Source: a virus. Taken from it: a DNA stretch of 40,828 bases. Within the stretch, counting starts at the first letter, position 1. Every line of letters begins with the position of its first letter. A program made the translations under genes and the position numbers. Shown here piece after piece: positions 30,308 through 37,126 of the stretch. The stretch covers positions 1 through 40,828 of the IMG/VR virus record IMGVR_UViG_3300027810_000791; one strand, 5' to 3'. The notes below the pieces were generated by a model, which was not told where the DNA came from, did not search any database, and saw only the letters and a program-made list of their open reading frames with translations.

Positions 30308-30529
30308 ATGGAAGATAATATACACATTGCTAGGATTGCAACTGCCCTTGAGAAAATTGCAAACTTGATGGAAAATCAAGAGAAAAGAGATATCGTTCAA
30401 AAGAAAACAAATATCAAAGGACTTAAGGAGGCTGTTAAAACACGAAAGAATGAATTATTACAACACGCTGCAAATAGAAAAAACAGCAACGCAGGAGGAA
30501 GTAAAAAGAGCTTACCGAAAACTAGCTAA
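30308..30529 (+). CDS. Small coiled-coil protein overlapping DnaJ
   Basis: Not a named family. The protein (73 aa) begins MEDNIHIARIATALEKIANL, a regular amphipathic helix, and ends in a basic Ser/Asn/Lys tail. It starts with ATG after ATAAATAAT, the usual start context here. Its last 80 bases overlap the DnaJ gene in another frame, a long overlap, so the C-terminal part may be constrained by the J domain coding. The IARIATALEKIANL pattern is typical of small phage helical proteins, which supports real coding. Confidence 0.6.
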   Translation: MEDNIHIARIATALEKIANLMENQEKRDIVQKKTNIKGLKEAVKTRKNELLQHAANRKNSNAGGSKKSLPKTS

Positions 30530-31232
30530 AGAATATCATCCTGATAAAAATAAAGGAGATGATAGTCTATTCAAGAACATTGCCAATGCATATGAAACGC
30601 TAGGAGATGTAGATCGCAGAAGAGAATACGACATTAAAACGTATGGTGGTAATAATCCATTCGGAAATTGGACAGGTTCATTTCAGGATATGTTCGATGA
30701 CATATATGGAGGTTCCGCTAAGGGAGAAGATGTTACAATTACAATGCTTCTTTCTTATGAGGATGCATATTATGGAACTTCTAAATATATAGATTTAGGA
30801 TATAACGCACTTAACGTCAATATACCAAAGGGAGTATATAGCGGCATGAAGTTGAAGATTTCAGGCAAAGGTCGACCACATCATCTGAATAGCACAAGTC
30901 CTCCTGGAGATTTAATAATAATAATTCAACTAAATCCTAGGGCAGATCTAATATTAAACGGAAGTGACATATACATTGATGCATTCGTACCATTCTTCGA
31001 TATGATTCTCGGAACTGAAATCGAAGTATCTACTCCGTTTGATACTCTCAAGATAAATGTACCACCCGCCTCTCAAAATAATAAGATATTAAGAATTTCA
31101 GGCAAAGGGTTTCCGATATATAGAAAGAACAGCAACGGTAACCTTATGGTAAAATTGCATTCGACACAGTCTAATCTTAGTGATAAGCAATTAGACTTAA
31201 TACAAAAGATAAAAAAATTAGCGCATGAATAA
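30450..31232 (+). CDS. DnaJ/CbpA-type J-domain co-chaperone
   Basis: A J-domain protein of 260 residues. The J domain is clear: MNYYNTLQIEKTATQEEVKR, then AYRKLAKEYHPDKN with HPD at 30-32, and ANAYETLGD. A short Gly/Phe region (GGNNPFGNWTGSF) leads directly to two C-terminal substrate-binding domains (GVYSGMKLKISGKG, ILRISGKGFPIY). The cysteine zinc finger of DnaJ is absent, so it is a type II (CbpA/DnaJB-like) protein. It would recruit host DnaK and stimulate its ATPase, directing the chaperone to phage proteins. Its first 80 bases overlap the preceding gene and its last 8 overlap the next. Confidence 0.92.
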   Translation: MNYYNTLQIEKTATQEEVKRAYRKLAKEYHPDKNKGDDSLFKNIANAYETLGDVDRRREYDIKTYGGNNPFGNWTGSFQDMFDDIYGGSAKGEDVTITMLLSYEDAYYGTSKYIDLGYNALNVNIPKGVYSGMKLKISGKGRPHHLNSTSPPGDLIIIIQLNPRADLILNGSDIYIDAFVPFFDMILGTEIEVSTPFDTLKINVPPASQNNKILRISGKGFPIYRKNSNGNLMVKLHSTQSNLSDKQLDLIQKIKKLAHE

Positions 31233-31527
31233 CTTAGGAGATTTTGACGAAACACCCGGTTCAAAAAGGAACAAAATAGATGAATTTGAAATCAACAACA
31301 GTGTTGAATCCATTGCATTTATAGAACAGCTTAAAACCTCATCTAAGGATATTATGATGGAACTAATATATAAGGCAATAATAGAAAACGAAATGGGTGC
31401 ATTACAGAACGATGTACCTGTATCTGAGAAAATTGAAGCATTGCAAACAGTTATCCGATACTTTAGTGAAAAAGAAGAATATGAGAAATGTTCTGATCTT
31501 AAACAAATAATAAATAAAATATGCTAA
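31225..31527 (+). CDS. YEKC-motif small protein, copy 3
   Basis: Third protein of the YEKC group; its C-terminus reads VIRYFSEKEEYEKCSDLKQI. 100 aa, mainly helical. It overlaps the DnaJ stop by 8 bases and the bS21 start by 7, so the three are translationally coupled. That places it beside a chaperone and a ribosomal protein. Function unknown. Confidence 0.78.
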   Translation: MNNLGDFDETPGSKRNKIDEFEINNSVESIAFIEQLKTSSKDIMMELIYKAIIENEMGALQNDVPVSEKIEALQTVIRYFSEKEEYEKCSDLKQIINKIC

Positions 31528-31718
31528 TAATCAAAGTAGAGAATGGTAAAATAGAAAAGGCACTCAAAACCTTAAAAAGAAAAACTATTAAAACTAAGCA
31601 AAATAAAAGACTTAGAGCTAATAAACATTTTTCAAAACCATCTGCTGTTAAAAGATTAGAAATGCAAAAGGCAATATATCGTCAGAATAAATCTAATTCC
31701 GATAGCCAAAATACCTAA
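31521..31718 (+). CDS. rpsU: Ribosomal protein bS21 homologue
   Basis: A bS21-like protein of 65 residues with the Bacteroidota pattern: MLIIKVENGKIEKALKTLKR at the start, then RLRANKHFSKPSAVKR and LEMQKAIYRQ. bS21 sits on the 30S platform near the anti-Shine-Dalgarno end of 16S rRNA. In flavobacteria, ribosomes hide that end with help from a Tyr near position 54 of bS21; Tyr53 here sits in the matching KAxY context. The phage copy could replace the host protein on ribosomes and bias initiation to phage mRNAs. It overlaps the preceding gene by 7 bases. The last dozen residues are polar and unlike bS21. Confidence 0.85.
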   Translation: MLIIKVENGKIEKALKTLKRKTIKTKQNKRLRANKHFSKPSAVKRLEMQKAIYRQNKSNSDSQNT

Positions 31719-31779
31719 ATTATAATAACATATCATTTTACCATAAAATACAACAATACCGTGTTAAAATGAATATATA

Positions 31780-31804
31780 AATTGACATTAATTAAGTGTC
31801 AATT
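31780..31804. promoter_or_regulatory. Inverted repeat upstream of YEKC copy 4
   Basis: AATTGACA at 31780-31787 and TGTCAATT at 31797-31804, with a 9-base spacer, lie 21 bases before the ATG at 31825. No T run follows on the + strand. It could be an operator or an RNA hairpin. The surrounding 31719-31824 gap is AT-rich and otherwise empty. Confidence 0.4.
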
Positions 31805-31824
31805 AAAAACTGAATCTACAAGAA

Positions 31825-32082
31825 ATGGAGGAATCCTTTGGAGATGATAGAGATTCGCTAATGCGATCTAGTTATTACACTATCACTAGAAATTTTACTA
31901 AAACCATTAATAGATTTATCGTATTCAGCGAAGGCAAAGATACGATAGAGATACCCCACGGAGAGGGTCAAAGAAGTAGATTCATAGAAATATTAATTGA
32001 ATACTTTGAAGAACTAGAAGAGTATGAAAAATGTGACACTCTTTTACAGTTAAAGAAAACTGTCATAATGGCAGGTGACTAA
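31825..32082 (+). CDS. YEKC-motif small protein, copy 4
   Basis: Fourth YEKC protein; its motif is LIEYFEELEEYEKCDTLLQL. 85 aa. The N-terminal half (TITRNFTKTINRFIVFSEG) differs from the other copies and looks more beta-like. It is 14 bases upstream of PhoH. An 8-bp inverted repeat precedes it, so it may have its own control. Function unknown. Confidence 0.77.
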   Translation: MEESFGDDRDSLMRSSYYTITRNFTKTINRFIVFSEGKDTIEIPHGEGQRSRFIEILIEYFEELEEYEKCDTLLQLKKTVIMAGD

Positions 32083-32096
32083 AAATATAAAACTTA

Positions 32097-32825
32097 ATGA
32101 GCAAATCCAATTCAAACAGAAATGAAAATAATACCTCTGATAATAACAAGAAGAAGTATGGAATTAAAGAGGAGAATTTAAAAGGAGTACAGTTAAGACA
32201 ATCACAAAAGCGATACGTAAACACAATATTAGAGAATGAAATAACGCTATGTTCGGGTCCAGCCGGAACATCAAAAACATTCACAGCATGTTATACTGGA
32301 TTGTTGCTTCTAGCAAGAAAAGAAATAACACAAATAGTATTATGTAAACCCATTCAGGAAGCGGGTGAAAGATTAGGATTTTTGCCAGGAGACATTGCTG
32401 ATAAAATAGATCCATTTATGCAATCTTATATTTCAAATATTTCGAAAATAGTTGGACATGAAATAGCACAGAGTTTAGTAGAAAAAGAAGTTATCGTTTT
32501 TAGGCCAATGGCATATATGAGAGGTGATACATTCGATGATTCTTTGATGGTTTTAGATGAAGCGCAAAATGCAACGTTTAAACAACTTATGTTATTCGTT
32601 ACTAGAATGGGAAAGAAATCTAAAGTTATAATTACAGGTGACGTCAGTCAACATGATATCAATAGAAGAGACGTTGGTCTTCCTTCTTTTACAAACTTAA
32701 TGAAAGGTATTAAAGGAATAGGAGAGCATGCCTTTACAGAAAAGGACATTGTTAGAGCTAAAATTCTTCAAGAAGTTGTAAAAAGATATGACAGATGGAA
32801 AGAGGAAAACGAACCTAATTCATAG
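32097..32825 (+). CDS. phoH: PhoH-like ATPase
   Basis: A PhoH-family P-loop ATPase, common in large marine phages. Walker A is GPAGTSKT (54-61), Walker B is MVLDEAQN (151-158), and ITGDVSQHD (179-187) follows as the sensor region. KPIQEAGERLGFLPGD (84-99) is the family signature. The N-terminal 30 residues are polar and disordered. The biochemical role of phage PhoH is not settled; related PhoH2 proteins are RNA helicases, and its neighbours here (bS21, RNase HII) fit RNA metabolism. Expression under phosphate limitation is often assumed but nothing in this sequence shows it. Confidence 0.93.
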   Translation: MSKSNSNRNENNTSDNNKKKYGIKEENLKGVQLRQSQKRYVNTILENEITLCSGPAGTSKTFTACYTGLLLLARKEITQIVLCKPIQEAGERLGFLPGDIADKIDPFMQSYISNISKIVGHEIAQSLVEKEVIVFRPMAYMRGDTFDDSLMVLDEAQNATFKQLMLFVTRMGKKSKVIITGDVSQHDINRRDVGLPSFTNLMKGIKGIGEHAFTEKDIVRAKILQEVVKRYDRWKEENEPNS

Positions 32826-32888
32826 TCTTTTTGTAATACCGTAAACAATATACGTTATGTTGGTATAACTTCTATATACAATACAAAC

Positions 32889-33524
32889 ATGGAAGCAAAA
32901 TACATTTCACTTAAGGGTAGTTTTAATGATGATAGAAATATTACAGAAGTAGGCCTCGATGAAGCAGGGAGAGGTGCTTTAGCAGGTCCAGTGACCGTCT
33001 CTGCATGTGTAATGCCATACGGTTTTAGCCATCCCTTGATTAAAGATTCAAAACTTCTCAACGAATCTCAGCGAAAAGAAGCTAGAGAAATAGTAATTGA
33101 TAATGCAATATCGTATACCGTACAGCATTGTTTTCCTGAAGAGATAGAATCTACTAACATACTTCGAGCTACATTAAATGGCATGCATAAGTGTCTATCT
33201 GCATTGGAAGAAAATAAAGATAATTTCGATTTTATACTAGTAGATGGCGATCAATTTCACGGATTTAACGGAATTCCATTTGAAACCATTGTCGGAGGAG
33301 ATAATAAATATACATCAATAGCAGCAGCTTCAATATTAGCTAAAACCGAAAGAGATATGTTAATGAAAGAAATGGACGAAAAGACGCCCGGATATGGATG
33401 GAATTCTAACAAAGGATATGGAACTAAGCAACATATTTCTGCTATTAAGGAAATAGGACCATCTGATCATCATAGAGATTCTTTTATCTCACATCTACTA
33501 ACTACTACAACATCTTTATTCTAA
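32889..33524 (+). CDS. rnhB: Ribonuclease HII
   Basis: RNase HII removes RNA from RNA-DNA hybrids, such as primers and misplaced ribonucleotides. Signature GLDEAGRGALAGPV (22-35) gives catalytic Asp24 and Glu25; VDGD (118-121) gives Asp119; GGDNKYTSIAAASILAKTERD (136-156, read in part) supplies a further Asp138 and the conserved SIAAASILAK. The C-terminal GYGWNSNKGYGTKQHISAI is also typical. 211 aa is normal. The first 20 residues are an extra extension. Its stop overlaps the next ATG (TAATG). Probably supports phage DNA replication. Confidence 0.94.
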   Translation: MEAKYISLKGSFNDDRNITEVGLDEAGRGALAGPVTVSACVMPYGFSHPLIKDSKLLNESQRKEAREIVIDNAISYTVQHCFPEEIESTNILRATLNGMHKCLSALEENKDNFDFILVDGDQFHGFNGIPFETIVGGDNKYTSIAAASILAKTERDMLMKEMDEKTPGYGWNSNKGYGTKQHISAIKEIGPSDHHRDSFISHLLTTTTSLF

Positions 33525-33868
33525 TGAGAGGACTTCTAACAGGAATGTTATTGTTCTTAACGGGACAGACAATGATATGGTTTCAAAGCAATGGACAGTT
33601 TATTTCCCCATGGGCAAAGAAAAATCCATGGATTATATCAATGATAGGAGGTACGGTTATAAGCTATATGTTTATTAGAGCAACTGCATTCATTGCAGCC
33701 TACTATGATGGAGCCTTATGGCCAGGAAGATTTATTGGATTTTCTATGGGAATATGTTCCTTCGCTTTCTTGACATGGTATTTTATGAATGAAGGAATTA
33801 ACGCAAAAACAATGGTTTCATTAGGCCTTGCGTTTGCACTAATATGCGTACAACTTTTATGGAAATAA
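33524..33868 (+). CDS. Small membrane protein, 114 aa
   Basis: Four membrane helices are visible: LLTGMLLFLTGQTMIWF, IISMIGGTVISYMFI, FIGFSMGICSFAFLTWYF and MVSLGLAFALICVQLLW. Loops are short and contain AAYYDGALWPGRF. No family recognised. Translationally coupled to RNase HII by TAATG, and its own end overlaps the next gene. Holin-like size and four helices are compatible with a role at the inner membrane, but there is no lysis enzyme in the window to support that. Confidence 0.7.
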   Translation: MRGLLTGMLLFLTGQTMIWFQSNGQFISPWAKKNPWIISMIGGTVISYMFIRATAFIAAYYDGALWPGRFIGFSMGICSFAFLTWYFMNEGINAKTMVSLGLAFALICVQLLWK

Positions 33869-34584
33869 ATAGCGTAACCCTAGTCCTTACTTCATGTGGA
33901 AGAATGGATCTCTTAGAAAAAACACTAGATTCTTTTTTTAAATTTAATACATACCCTATAGATAGATTTCTAATAACTGAAGATTCGGAAGATCCTGTTA
34001 TATTTGAACAATGTAATGAGCTAAACAAGAAGTATGGAAATATATTAGAATTTATATTTAATGAAAAAAAACTAGGTCAATCTAAATCAATAGACAAGGC
34101 ATACCAAACAGTTACTACTAAATACGTTTTTCATTGTGAAGAAGACTGGGAATTTTACAGATCTGGATTTATAGAAGATTCTATTAGAGTATTATCAGGA
34201 TCTCCTAAAATATTACAAGCATGGATTAGACCTAAGAATGATAGAATATTAAATAAGATTTCGGAAAAGATATTTGAAATTAATAGGATGAAGATACGTG
34301 CAGTACTACCTGCTAGCTTTTCAACGGGAGATGTTAATGAAGACGGAACCCCTATGTTTGTAAAAAATTATATGGGATTTAGCTGGAATCCAGGTTTAAA
34401 AAGAATCTCAGATTATAGACTATTAACAAACGGGTACACGGGAATGGTTAGAGAACATCTAATAGATCATTGGTATAGAGACAATGGATATTTAGTAGTA
34501 AGCCTATCATCTAGCGATGGAGAAGGATATGTTAAACACATAGGATGGGACAGAAGAGCAGGAGATCCTGGGTTTGTAGGATAA
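33859..34584 (+). CDS. GT-A fold glycosyltransferase, 241 aa
   Basis: A GT-A-like glycosyltransferase. The N-terminus INSVTLVLTSCGRMDLLEKT (3-22) is typical of family 2 enzymes; KYVFHCEEDWEFY (88-100) provides an acidic EED in place of the usual DxD. Later, NGYTGMVREHLI and GYVKHIGWDRRAGDP are probably acceptor-side. I start at ATG 33859, overlapping the membrane protein by 10 bases; an in-frame ATG at 33844 adds five residues and a larger overlap. A UUCG-loop terminator follows. Acceptor unknown. Confidence 0.77.
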   Translation: MEINSVTLVLTSCGRMDLLEKTLDSFFKFNTYPIDRFLITEDSEDPVIFEQCNELNKKYGNILEFIFNEKKLGQSKSIDKAYQTVTTKYVFHCEEDWEFYRSGFIEDSIRVLSGSPKILQAWIRPKNDRILNKISEKIFEINRMKIRAVLPASFSTGDVNEDGTPMFVKNYMGFSWNPGLKRISDYRLLTNGYTGMVREHLIDHWYRDNGYLVVSLSSSDGEGYVKHIGWDRRAGDPGFVG

Positions 34585-34609
34585 TATAAAGTATGTTTAA
34601 ATAATATTG

Positions 34610-34635
34610 AGCCTGGATTCGTCCGGGTTTTTTTA
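34610..34635 (+). terminator. Intrinsic terminator with UUCG loop
   Basis: AGCCTGGA at 34610-34617 and TCCGGGTT at 34622-34629 pair (with two G-T wobbles) around a TTCG tetraloop, followed by a T run. Confidence 0.88.
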
Positions 34636-34636
34636 T

Positions 34637-34700
34637 GTAAAATAAACAGCTAAAAGTTTTTTTTATTCAATTAAATTGTTTATATTAGCTATATACTAAT
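34637..34700 (+). promoter_or_regulatory. Promoter, phage family copy 6
   Basis: TAAAATAAACAGC, TAAAAGTTTTTTTT, ATTCAATTAAATTG and TATATTAG at 34681-34688. The leader after it (CTATATACTAATTAATCAATC) nearly equals that of copy 3. It starts directly after the terminator. Confidence 0.85.
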
Positions 34701-34712
34701 TAATCAATCAAA

Positions 34713-34850
34713 ATGGAAGATAAGAATAAAAAACTAAAGGAGGTAAGTTTGACACTTCAAGAATGGCTTGACGCTCTCAAGGTTCCTACTCCACATCGTA
34801 ATAAAAAGAAATACCTAAGAAGAAAGAAACATAAGGGAAAAGAAGACTAA
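34713..34850 (+). CDS. Very small basic protein, 45 aa
   Basis: Not recognised. It begins MEDKNKKLKEVSLTLQEWLD, has a short amphipathic helix (LQEWLDALKV), and ends in a strongly basic stretch (HRNKKKYLRRKKHKGK). It is alone between promoter copies 6 and 7. Placement of a tiny protein under its own strong promoter suggests an early effector that binds nucleic acid or a host protein, which is inference. The ATG follows AATCAATCAAA. Confidence 0.62.
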   Translation: MEDKNKKLKEVSLTLQEWLDALKVPTPHRNKKKYLRRKKHKGKED

Positions 34851-34854
34851 TTTT

Positions 34855-34913
34855 GAAAATAAACACCTTAAAGTTTTTTTTATTCAACTATTTTGCTTAT
34901 ATTAGCTATATAA
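34855..34913 (+). promoter_or_regulatory. Promoter, phage family copy 7
   Basis: GAAAATAAACACC, TTAAAGTTTTTTTT, ATTCAACTATTTTGC and TATATTAG at 34898-34905. It lies only about 217 bases from copy 6 and precedes the ATG at 34943. Confidence 0.85.
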
Positions 34914-34942
34914 TAATAAACAAGTATAAACTCAAATAAATT

Positions 34943-35323
34943 ATGAAAGTATCAAACATCAAATCTAACGGATCAGGAAACAATGCAGCCGCTAGATCTT
35001 CATTCCCTACAATCTTAACAGCAATATCTTTATACAAAATGAGATTTAGCGAAGAAGATATTATTTCTAAATTCCCCGAAGATTCCGAATATCACATCGG
35101 CACTCGATTTAATGATAACGAAACAATAGCATACAGAATAGGATCTGCTCTTGTTCGAGAAGCCATTGTAGAACTCAGGACAGAAGATCCTATAATACTA
35201 GAAGGATATATTAAAGCATTTGTAGATTCTTTAAGCGGATCAGAAATGGATGTTATAATAACAGACGGATTAAGAGATTGTGCAGGAGCCGATCACTGGT
35301 ATACTTTTGAGAAAGAATGGTAA
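34943..35323 (+). CDS. Hypothetical protein, 126 aa
   Basis: Not recognised. It begins MKVSNIKSNGSGNNAAARSS, and the middle is acidic and helical (SEEDIISKFPEDSEYHIG, ALVREAIVELRTEDPIIL). Its second half contains DVIITDGLRDCAGADHWY. It follows promoter copy 7 with a 29-base leader. Its TAA overlaps the next ATG by one base (TAATG). Confidence 0.72.
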   Translation: MKVSNIKSNGSGNNAAARSSFPTILTAISLYKMRFSEEDIISKFPEDSEYHIGTRFNDNETIAYRIGSALVREAIVELRTEDPIILEGYIKAFVDSLSGSEMDVIITDGLRDCAGADHWYTFEKEW

Positions 35324-35553
35324 TGGATATCCACGAACGCATATCAAGAATCGAGTCAACTACACATATTGTTAGAATCGAAGACAGTGTAGTATATCGA
35401 CAGAATGGATGGGAATTATTAGGAGATAATTTATTCGTGCATACTGAAGATCGATTGCTATTCATGGACTTAGATGTAATGACTCTCGAAGAAGCATGTG
35501 ATGCTGAAAGAATGCTCTTCAAAATAAAAAAGAAACTAAATATAAATAACTAA
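35323..35553 (+). CDS. Small hypothetical protein, 76 aa
   Basis: Not recognised. It begins MDIHERISRIESTTHIVRIE; then come beta-like strands (YRQNGWELLGDNLFVHTEDR) and a C-terminal acidic helix with a basic tail (LEEACDAERMLFKIKKKL). I use ATG 35323 in TAATG coupling; an in-frame ATG at 35317 would overlap the preceding frame by two more codons. It lies 10 bases upstream of the UV endonuclease. Confidence 0.7.
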   Translation: MDIHERISRIESTTHIVRIEDSVVYRQNGWELLGDNLFVHTEDRLLFMDLDVMTLEEACDAERMLFKIKKKLNINN

Positions 35554-35563
35554 TATAAAATAC

Positions 35564-36490
35564 ATGGCAGCAGATTACGGATATTGTTGTATAAATATGA
35601 CTCTCAAAGAACAGTCTAATATATACGTTGGTAGAAAAATGATTAAAAGAACCTTCGAGGCAAAGGGTATTAAATACGCTTCAGAACTCGCAGTTCTTAA
35701 TATCAAGGACATGATAGAAATTATCAAGTGGAATTACAAAAACAACATAACAATGTATCGTATGTCAAGCAATCTATTTCCATGGATGTCGGAATATGAA
35801 TTATCTGAACTTCCAGATTATGACAAAGTATGTAATCTAATGAAAGGTGCCGGCAAACTCGCTAAACAATATGGCCAAAGATTGACATTCCATCCAGGTC
35901 CATTCAATGTACTTGCTTCTCCTAACGAACGTATAGTTCTTAAAGCTATTAAAGATCTAAGGCAGCATGGCGAAATCATGGATATGCTAGATTTGCCACA
36001 AACTCCTTATGCAGCTATCAATATTCATATTGGTGGAACCTATGACGACAAAGAAGCTACTAAGAAAAGGTTTGCTGAAAACTTTAAACGCCTTACTCAA
36101 GGTGCAGCAAACCGCCTAGTTATAGAAAACGACGACAAAACAGCACAATATTCTGTACAGGATTTATATGATATACATCTTCTTACACAGAAGACGCCTA
36201 TTACGTTCGATTATCACCATCACTGGTGTTACGAAGATCCAATGCCAGAAAAAGAAGCTCTAGAGCTTGCAGCTAAGTCATGGCCAAAGGGAATTCGTCA
36301 ACTTTGCCACTATTCTTCATGTAAACAAATACACGAAGATGCTACGCAAGGTAACAAACGTGCTCATGCTGATTATGTATATGATTTTATCGAAACATAC
36401 GGAATGGATTTAGATATTGAACTAGAAGCAAAGGCTAAAGAACTTGCACTCACAAGATACAAGAAGCAGTTTCTAGAAGCATTAGTATAA
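35564..36490 (+). CDS. uvsE: UV damage endonuclease (UVDE)
   Basis: A UvdE/UvsE family endonuclease (TIM barrel), which nicks DNA directly 5' to pyrimidine dimers. Landmarks: YRMSSNLFPW (65-74), LTFHPGPFNVLASP (107-120, metal His110), INIHIGGTYDDK (152-163, His155), RLVIENDDK (184-192, Glu188), and FDYHHHWC (215-222). Motif order and 308-residue length match the family. It likely lets the phage repair UV damage, as expected for sunlit water. It is the last gene of the unit that starts at promoter copy 7. Confidence 0.93.
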   Translation: MAADYGYCCINMTLKEQSNIYVGRKMIKRTFEAKGIKYASELAVLNIKDMIEIIKWNYKNNITMYRMSSNLFPWMSEYELSELPDYDKVCNLMKGAGKLAKQYGQRLTFHPGPFNVLASPNERIVLKAIKDLRQHGEIMDMLDLPQTPYAAINIHIGGTYDDKEATKKRFAENFKRLTQGAANRLVIENDDKTAQYSVQDLYDIHLLTQKTPITFDYHHHWCYEDPMPEKEALELAAKSWPKGIRQLCHYSSCKQIHEDATQGNKRAHADYVYDFIETYGMDLDIELEAKAKELALTRYKKQFLEALV

Positions 36491-36494
36491 ATTA

Positions 36495-36502
36495 GATATA
36501 TA
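36495..36502 (+). promoter_or_regulatory. Candidate late promoter motif GATATATA
   Basis: TTAGATATATACT lies 25 bases before the ATG at 36528, the same distance as the copy before 13929. Confidence 0.35.
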
Positions 36503-36527
36503 CTAAATAAATATAATATTGTCACAC

Positions 36528-37067
36528 ATGAAATTTGTACATACATTTGAAGAGTGGAACGAAGTTTCACCCGAGTTAACGGCACATATTGCCGAAGGAT
36601 TAAATTTAACTAATTCATTCTTTAGATTAGGATCAGATGCATACTCTGCATTATTTGAGGAAGTAAAGCAATATTGGGATAAGAACAATATTATTTTAAA
36701 AGGACCTTCAGGATGGATGGCTAAAAACCTAGAAATAGGAAAAGCAGCAGTATACACTCCAAGGGGAGGTAATCAAATTAAAGTAAAGCTAGATTCTCCC
36801 GACAGAGGAGGAAAGAAAAAGTTTATAGTTTATCGCAATTCCGGAAGAACTGATAAAGAAGGAAACATCGTTGCAAAAAAAGTAGAATGGGGAGATCCTA
36901 GTTCAACCATAAAGAATGACGATCCCGGAAGAGCAGCTAATTTCTGGGCAAGGCATGGATGTGACAAGGCAGCGAAGATGGATCCTATGAAACCTGGATT
37001 TTGGGCATGTTACTCGAGCGTGATGTTTTCAAAACAATTAGGTCTTAAATCTGATCAACCTTGGTAA
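36528..37067 (+). CDS. Phage protein with capsid-targeting-like N-terminus, 179 aa
   Basis: Function unknown. The N-terminus MKFVHTFEEWNEVSPE resembles the capsid-targeting peptide of T4 internal proteins. The central part has a helix (FRLGSDAYSALFEEVKQYW) and PSGWMAKNLEIGKAAVYTPR. The C-terminal domain has a distinctive pattern: VEWGDPSSTIKNDDPGRAANF, then WARHGCDKAAKMDP and GFWACY. I associate a G-D-P ... D-P-x-R ... ARHxCD ... W-x-C pattern with packaged phage proteins. I start at ATG 36528; a TTG at 36519 would mask the targeting-like end. It may be a head-internal protein. Confidence 0.73.
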   Translation: MKFVHTFEEWNEVSPELTAHIAEGLNLTNSFFRLGSDAYSALFEEVKQYWDKNNIILKGPSGWMAKNLEIGKAAVYTPRGGNQIKVKLDSPDRGGKKKFIVYRNSGRTDKEGNIVAKKVEWGDPSSTIKNDDPGRAANFWARHGCDKAAKMDPMKPGFWACYSSVMFSKQLGLKSDQPW

Positions 37068-37126
37068 ATTAAAATGGACCTACTCTATTTAAAGAAACTC
37101 ATGAGATTTACGATGATATATACTGT

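Noticed and set aside
33524-33868. Four-helix membrane protein as a holin
   Set aside because: Size would fit, but no endolysin or spanin is visible nearby, so lysis function is not supported.
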